Origin: Cruorifilaria tuberocauda
Lineage: Eukaryota; Nematoda; Chromadorea; Rhabditida; Onchocercidae
Assembly: GCA_013365365.1 (NCBI GenBank)
Contig: JABVXU010000870.1
Span: forward strand, 1-17,129
Length of the DNA stretch: 17,129 nt
Direction: 5' to 3'
Position 1 is the first letter of the stretch. Each line of letters opens with the position of its first letter. Positions 11,741-17,129 of the stretch are shown here, piece by piece. The translations under genes were made by a program, and so were the position numbers. Below the pieces are notes generated by a model. The model had not been told where the DNA came from, did not search any database, and saw only the letters and a program-made list of their open reading frames with translations.

Positions 11741-12925
11741 TTTTGTTTTCTCGCTGAGTGAAAGTGTTGAAAAAAAAAAGTTAAAGAATTTCACGTAATC
11801 CTTAAACTTGTACTTTATATATACGTATGATTGATCAGTGACGCTCAGGTTCACTTTGAAATATTTGTAAATATGATTTTCTTTTTTTGTTTTTAGTTTA
11901 AGAGAAACATTGGAATGATGGATTAGTATTTTGTTTAAAAGTATCTGATTTTTTTTTAAAGATAAACGAAAAAAAAGTTTAAAACTTTGAAAATGACTTT
12001 TTAGTTTTTTTTTTCAATAAGAATTTTAATAGGTAATTTTAATAGGTAATAGGTAATTAAGAGTTTTTTTTTTTTTAAACAAGGAAATTATCTTATTTAT
12101 ATAAAATACAAGTTTAAGGATTAGTGAAATTTTTCAATTTAAAAATTTTTCTTAATTTCAAATATTTTAAAGAAAGAAATAATTTCTTACTTATTATCTA
12201 AATTTATTTAATAAATCAAAAATTACCTGCATAATTGCAATTTTTTTTTTGGAATTTTATTTACCCGAATTTGATTTAGTGAAGTTTTTTGCATGTTTCA
12301 TGCAATTTTCTTTAATACTGATTGAATTATTACAACTATATAATTTTATTGATTAAATTATTCAAACATAATTTTTACATAAATTAATTTACTCCAAAAT
12401 CATTTATACCACTCTTATTTTCTAGGATTCAAAAAAATGCTTAAGTAATTTCAAGTTTAAAAGTTATCATGAAAAGTTGGATCAAAGTAACGAGAGGATT
12501 TTATGGCGCATGATTCGCAAAATAGTATGATAATGTTTGCAACATTCTCTTACCTGTATTGATAATTCAATAAGTTTATAATCATATTTACTTTATTATG
12601 AAAGAAATTGTTATGATCTGGAAAAATTCAAAGTTTTAAACTTTTTCTTCAAAATTTTCACCTAAGAAAAATCTAACGAATGTAAAGATCTAAAGAATTA
12701 CTTACTTTTTAAACATCTAAAGAATTACTTACTTGTTAAAATATTTCCTTTTTTAATTGCAAGTAGTAAATATTATTATTTTAAAAGTAATTTATAGCTT
12801 AAAATTACAATTTTTTAATACAGTACAAATCTGTTGAATTTTTATTCAGATATTACAGTAACGATTTTAATTACTAGTAACTTAGTTTTAACGCTGTGCT
12901 TTATTTTGTTGATGTATTAAACAAC
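11741..12925. other. AT-rich spacer, no gene recognised
   Basis: Long T- and A-runs and short direct repeats such as CTAAAGAATTACTTACTT (12690 and 12717) and TTTTAATAGGTAAT (12024). Only very short frames exist (for example MKSWIKVTRGFYGA from about 12469), with no supporting signals. Confidence 0.65.
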
Positions 12926-12989
12926 AGTATCTAGTATCTGGATATAGTATCTAGATACAGTATCTAGATATGTATCTGTATCTAGATAA
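12926..12989 (+). repeat. GTATCTAGATA tandem/palindromic repeat
   Basis: Six or so GTATCTAG(A)TA units. TATCTAGATA is itself a 10-bp palindrome, so the array is both direct and inverted. Confidence 0.92.
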
Positions 12990-13020
12990 TAGCAGATAAT
13001 CATGATCTAATTACTGAATA

Positions 13021-13128
13021 TTAAATTTCACTCAATGGTACCTTCAATACAATTTCATCTGTGTGCTGCTTCATGACAAAAACTGTATTAATGATGTCAA
13101 GAAATAGTAAATATGGTACCGAGGGATG
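13021..13128 (-). other. Unidentified 35-codon open frame, minus strand
   Basis: Ends at a TAA (13023-13021) and reads ...FLDIINTVFVMKQHTDEI followed by VLKVPLSEI. Its composition is less AT-driven than its surroundings. The plus strand is also open here (reading TQWYLQYNFICVLLHDK), so coding status cannot be decided. No start or confident splice sites were seen. Confidence 0.2.
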
Positions 13129-13725
13129 CTAGAAACTTTATTGATTGATATAATTCATTAACTATTCTCATTTATTCAGCGTCATGAAGACCTTTTTGTA
13201 TTAAAGCTTCTTAAAGTTATTCGATGATTTGAATAAAACAATGAAAAAAAAAGGAAAAAACGAGCAGCAGAGAAATTGTCAAACATTACTGGGAAAAAAG
13301 TTCATGCACTTTTTGTCTTTTTTTACTTTTGCTTTTTTCTCTTCAAAGAAAATATTAAAACTTTATCGAAAGTAAATAACTGCATTAGTCATTTACTTTA
13401 CTCTATTTTTACTCTTGAACTTTTCTGTTGTCCTAGTATTATTTCATAAAACTTTCTTTATTTCTCTCTTTCATTTAATCTTTACTCTCTTTATCTATTT
13501 ATTACTCAACTCATTTCTTATTAAAATATTCATTAATTTCAATTTTCGATTAATCTCAATTTCCGGTTTTGTAATCAATTTAGCTATTATCATAGAAGTT
13601 TTTGGAGAGAGTTTGTTTGTTAATTTACGAACGATAATTTATAGGAATAGAACGAATAGCAAATTTCTTCTACGTATGATAATCGATTGATAAGGAATTG
13701 ATTGAACTTACGATTAATCAGAAAA
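13129..13725. other. AT-rich spacer with a hydrophobic chance frame
   Basis: It contains a 91-codon plus-strand frame at 13415-13690 dominated by Phe, Leu and Ile. I judge it a compositional artefact: no domain, no splice or promoter context, and codon content set by the AT bias. Confidence 0.6.
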
Positions 13726-13768
13726 TCTTTCGTCCGGAAACCTTTCGTCCGGAAACCTTTCGTCCGAT
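13726..13768 (+). repeat. 15-bp TTTCGTCCGGAAACC tandem repeat
   Basis: Three copies (CGTCCG at 13731, 13746, 13761) with exact 15-bp spacing. GC content is high compared with everything around it. It may belong to a transposon end or be a small satellite. Confidence 0.93.
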
Positions 13769-13930
13769 CCTCTGTTTAGCAATTAAACTGATTCTCTGCT
13801 CATACGGAAACAATTATTTTTATATACATTTCCTGAATTGGGCGGTACAAAAAACCATTTAGACATGAATGATAAGATATACATGATAAGAATAAATGAT
13901 AATACTAGAAATATATCAGATAAATGCGTA

Positions 13931-14067
13931 GACATACAGTAAGTAAATAAATAAAATCACCTAGACATACAGTAATTAAATTAAAGAAATCATGCAGGCA
14001 TACAGTAAATACAGTAATACAGTACAGTAAATACCGTACAGTAGGCGTACAGTAAATAAATAAATAG
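13931..14067 (+). repeat. GACATACAGTAA / TACAGTAAATA repeat cluster
   Basis: Units built on (G)CATACAGTAA spaced about 35-40 bases (13931, 13965, 13999), then closely packed TACAGTA words. The unit contains the palindromic step TACAGTA/TACTGTA seen elsewhere in the window. Confidence 0.85.
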
Positions 14068-14975
14068 GATCACATGGGAACACAATAGATGCACACTGAT
14101 TAAGCAATATTTTGTCGTACAAGGAAGATGCAATTTGTTTGATGATATTGAAGAATTCATACATTAAAATCAACAATACAATAATAAATAATCACATGAA
14201 TGACTTTAATATACTGTAATTCACATGAATATACTGTAATCTCTTCTGCTTTTTTCGATTAGCTTTTAGATATAAGCTTAAAGAATGGAAGGAAACAGAA
14301 TTCATAACTGAATGACAACATACTTTTTGATAAGTAATTCATCCATTTATTTACTTCATGAAAATCAATAATTAACTATCTCGCATAACTGCTATCCTTT
14401 GAGAATTTCAATAAACACTTAATTCTTATTGAAATATTTCGAAATGAATATAACTTACTCATATCATCCATTATTATTATACTTTCTCTCTTTCATAGCA
14501 TTTGAATATTTTCACTGTTTTTATAGTTACTTTCATTCATTACCTATTTATTTATTATTACTACTGAAATAATTTTATTACCTGTAATTATTATTATTAT
14601 AACTGAAATAATTTATACTTTAGCAAATTACAAATGTGGTAATCTTACACTTACTGTTGCAATAAAAAAAAAAACCTTTCAATAACCTTCAAAATTCACT
14701 GTACATTTCGAAAATCTATTTATTATTTAAAAATATGACAAAATCGATTAGTGATTTATTTTTCATATAATTCAAATTTTTGGCTAAAATTTTAGCTAAA
14801 TTTGCTAAATATATTTTTACTTCATGATGAATGATATTGTAGTATCGTTATGATAAAATTTTCCATGAAATCATCAATTATCATTTTCATATTTCTCAAA
14901 CTTCGTTATTTCTTTGGCTTACATTTAATCATTTTTCCAATTTCATAGCTTCTTTTCAAATGCATATGTTTATTC
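14068..14975. other. AT-rich spacer, no gene recognised
   Basis: Contains two ATTATTATTA(C/T)AACTGAAATAATTT-like copies (about 14550-14625) and an A10 run at 14666. No gene-like frame. Confidence 0.7.
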
Positions 14976-15625
14976 AAGTAGACATATATATATATATATA
15001 TTTATTTATTTAAGCAAATAAAAATGAAATTATTCAAGCGAAATAATTTAGAAATTTTAGGAATTTAAGGAAATGATTTCAATTATTATGCGGTTTTCGT
15101 GTTTTTTTTATCGAGTACTTAATTTCTCAATTGTAATTAATTATTAAAACTACCTGAATATAAATTAAAATTAATAATTATTAAAATTATTAAAATTACT
15201 TAAATTAAATTAAAATACCTCAACCTGAAATCAAAATACACATATGTGTATAGTTATGCAAATAAGAATGAATTATTCAAACATTCAAGTAATTATGAAT
15301 TTTTTTTAATTTTAGAATCTCAATTGATTAATATATAGTTTTCTTGCTTTTTTTTCTTCAAGTACTTAATTATAATTAATTATTAAAACTGATCAACCTG
15401 AAACTTGCATTTATATATTATATATATTTAAGCAAGTAAGAATGAAATTGTTCAAGCGTAGAAATTATGACTTTTTTAGAATTTTAGGAATTTAAGGAAA
15501 TGATTTCGATTGATAAACGCATGGTTTTCATGTTGCCTTTTTCATCAAGTACTTAATTTCTTAATTGTAATTAATTATTAAGATTACCTGAATGTAAATT
15601 AAAATGCTTCAACATTGAAATTTTT
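14976..15625 (+). repeat. Three tandem copies of a ~175-245 bp unit
   Basis: Each copy runs from GCAA(A/G)TAA(A/G)AATGAA (15014, 15258, 15432) through a TTTTAG(A/G)AATTTAAGG-type block and (G/C)AAGTACTTAATT to TAATTAATTATTAA(A/G)A and ACCTGAA. Copies 1 and 3 are the most alike. Copy 2 has lost part of the middle. No coding potential was seen. Confidence 0.9.
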
Positions 15626-16090
15626 CATTAAGAATAGAGAAAGAAAAAAATGATTTAAGGGAATTTTCGCAGTGCTGATATTTAATTATGGTTAGAAAAT
15701 TAATTTCCTTACTCCAACATTTTGATATATTTGTTATATGTAGTATTCATGATTATCACTATAATATCAATAAATATGAAATAACTATTTTCAGAAATGA
15801 TAACTCTATCATATATATTACTTATGTCTGATTAATTTACTAATTTAATTTATTATAACAAATAATTATCTCCAATATTAATCACGCATTTTTTTTAAGT
15901 GTATTTTATTGATTGGTTATGAATCTATTTGATGTTTTAATCTTCAAAAAAGGAAAATTTTGATATTTCAAATTTCAAAACTTAAAAACTTTTCAAGTTT
16001 ACCTGTTTCCCGGATAAAATTTTAGGTAAACGTAATTACGTAATTAACTTTGTTTACAGATATAATTAGTTTACAATTAATTTAGAATAA
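15626..16090. other. AT-rich spacer, nothing recognised
   Basis: No open frame, array or RNA signature of note. There is a slightly richer stretch CAAGTTTACCTGTTTCCCGG at about 15995-16014. Confidence 0.7.
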
Positions 16091-16207
16091 GATAGACAGG
16101 TGGATTTTTTGATTGAACTTGAATATGGTGAAGGTCGAATTTTGTGGAGAAGGTTTCTTTGTTTGGACGAATTCATGATTTGTAAGATTGTAGTGCAAGA
16201 AGAATAA
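16091..16207 (+). other. Unidentified 38-codon open frame, possible terminal exon
   Basis: The plus-strand frame QVDFLIELEYGEGRILWRR continues FLCLDEFMICKIVVQEE and stops at TAA 16205-16207. The patch is richer in G than its surroundings, and AGACAG just before GTGGAT could be a splice acceptor. An AATAAA overlaps the stop (16203-16208). No upstream exon or domain was recognised, and the minus strand is also open here. Confidence 0.25.
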
Positions 16208-16230
16208 AATAACAATTTACTTTTTACTTT

Positions 16231-16266
16231 GCGACTTTTGCGACTTTGCGATGATTGCGACTTTTG
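16231..16266 (+). repeat. GCGACTTT short tandem repeat
   Basis: Four GCGA(C)TTT(T) units with a TGAT interruption. Confidence 0.85.
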
Positions 16267-16317
16267 TTGATAACTGTGGAAACTCTGTTATAGTTATTGA
16301 TCTCATGATAAATTTTT

Positions 16318-16336
16318 AGGAGGAGGAGGAGGAGGA
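16318..16336 (+). repeat. (AGG)n microsatellite
   Basis: Six AGG/GGA triplets. The proline run in a minus-strand frame is this repeat. Confidence 0.95.
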
Positions 16337-16938
16337 AATTTACATTTAGTAAGAATTGTGAATGAATTTGAAAGTGGAATTGATATGATGATCTGGTGAG
16401 AAACATTTGAATTAGTTATTTTAAACAAAAGATAAACGATGGAATAAACATTGAAGTACAAATTATCGGTGAGAAAATGAACATGGATAGATGGTAAATT
16501 GAACAATTTCTCTAATATCTCATGCAAATTACAATAAGAATATTTTACATTTTACAAGTAATAATTGAAGATAAAAAATAAAAATGATTCGATAATATTT
16601 ATAATTAAAAATTAGTTTCGAGAAAATTCTCAATAGATATTATTTCAAAAAATTTTAACTTCCAAATAATTATTCCAAGTAAGCTATGATTAAACTATGT
16701 TTAGATGTTTGCTTCGGGAAATTGGAAAAATTTTTTTTATAATATAAAATCATTCAAATGATTGTTTAGTATTATTGATTGAGTAAAATCTATGCGTGAT
16801 CAATCTCAAATAAATCAACGGTACTTTTACTATCAGTAATGCTAACAGTCAGATTGATTGTCTACTGTAGGATGCATTACTGTAACATCATTCCATGTAC
16901 GATATTTATCGATTCTTTTTTATATGATATACAGTTAA
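16337..16938. other. AT-rich spacer, nothing recognised
   Basis: No credible gene, array or RNA on either strand. Confidence 0.65.
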
Positions 16939-17129
16939 CTTATCATACGTGTGAATAGTTCTTTGCTCCTATACTGCGTATCATTGAACATATTTGACTT
17001 ACGTGTTATTTACGTATTGATTAGTCGGTCTCATCATGAAATAGAGGAACTTTTCGCCGAAAGAAGCTCCATCACCAATTCGCGATCAATCAAGAATATA
17101 TATTATTGTTATTATCATTATTATTATCA
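16939..17129 (+). other. Less AT-rich edge region with an open frame running off the window
   Basis: A plus-strand frame is open for 63 codons to the edge, including SRSHHEIEELFAERSSIT, then enters a TTATTATCA microsatellite (about 17100-17129). There is no start codon context and no domain I recognise. It could be the edge of a neighbouring exon, a promoter region or chance. Confidence 0.2.

Noticed and set aside
13415..13690. 91-codon hydrophobic frame that looks like a membrane protein
   Set aside because: Phe/Ile/Leu content follows from the AT bias; no domain, no splice or start context, no continuity with neighbours.
7677..17129. tRNA, rRNA, snRNA or spliced-leader genes
   Set aside because: No B-box (GGTTCGA-type) with a matching A-box, no rRNA core and no recognisable spliced-leader sequence was seen on either strand by eye.

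Overview
The window is eukaryotic nuclear DNA. It is very AT-rich, contains a clear intron-split gene, and is full of micro- and minisatellites. Most splice acceptors end in (T)TTCAG or TTTAG. The encoded protein is a receptor tyrosine kinase (RTK) with a split kinase domain, and the GT..AG introns range from about 0.1 to 2.1 kb. A nematode (roundworm) with a repeat-expanded, AT-rich genome fits best. This is inference: another AT-rich invertebrate such as a flatworm is not excluded, and the species cannot be named from the sequence.

Positions 1-7676 (+ strand) hold the 3' part of one gene, recovered as twelve exons joined in consistent phase. In order they encode the end of an extracellular region with a fibronectin type III-like domain, one transmembrane helix, a juxtamembrane segment, a complete split tyrosine kinase domain with every catalytic motif, and a short tail with two tyrosines. 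The stop codon is at 7674-7676. The 5' part of the gene (signal peptide and the rest of the ectodomain) lies left of the window. The joined frame gives about 609 residues.

The introns are unusually rich in different tandem repeats. A ~160-bp repeat at 1-420 includes the start of the first visible exon. A 36-39 bp repeat occurs in two different introns. There are also an ACTATA-rich array, a 24-bp array with a 72-bp higher-order period, a 76-bp array, a 79-bp array, and CT and TG microsatellites. The 2.1-kb intron at 4329-6438 is almost entirely repeat and splits the kinase between DVW and AYG.

Positions 7677-17129 are the 3' UTR and downstream, probably intergenic, DNA. I see no convincing second gene. 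This part holds a 34/70-bp GATAATTTATAATTGATTA array, a 185-bp MITE-like inverted repeat, an ATA/GTA triplet array, a CA array, a 36-bp palindrome, a 15-bp TTTCGTCCGG array, three ~200-bp tandem copies at 14.98-15.62 kb, and a few less AT-rich patches with short open frames I could not identify. No rRNA, tRNA, CRISPR array, autonomous transposon or bacterial-type operon was seen.

The main items for a second look are: the repeat array carrying copies of the exon start, each able to form a 24-nt in-frame mini-exon; apparent decayed copies of the glycine-loop exon in the adjacent intron; the SVE-for-APE change in the kinase; and the unexplained open frames at 11.2, 13.1, 16.1 and 17 kb.
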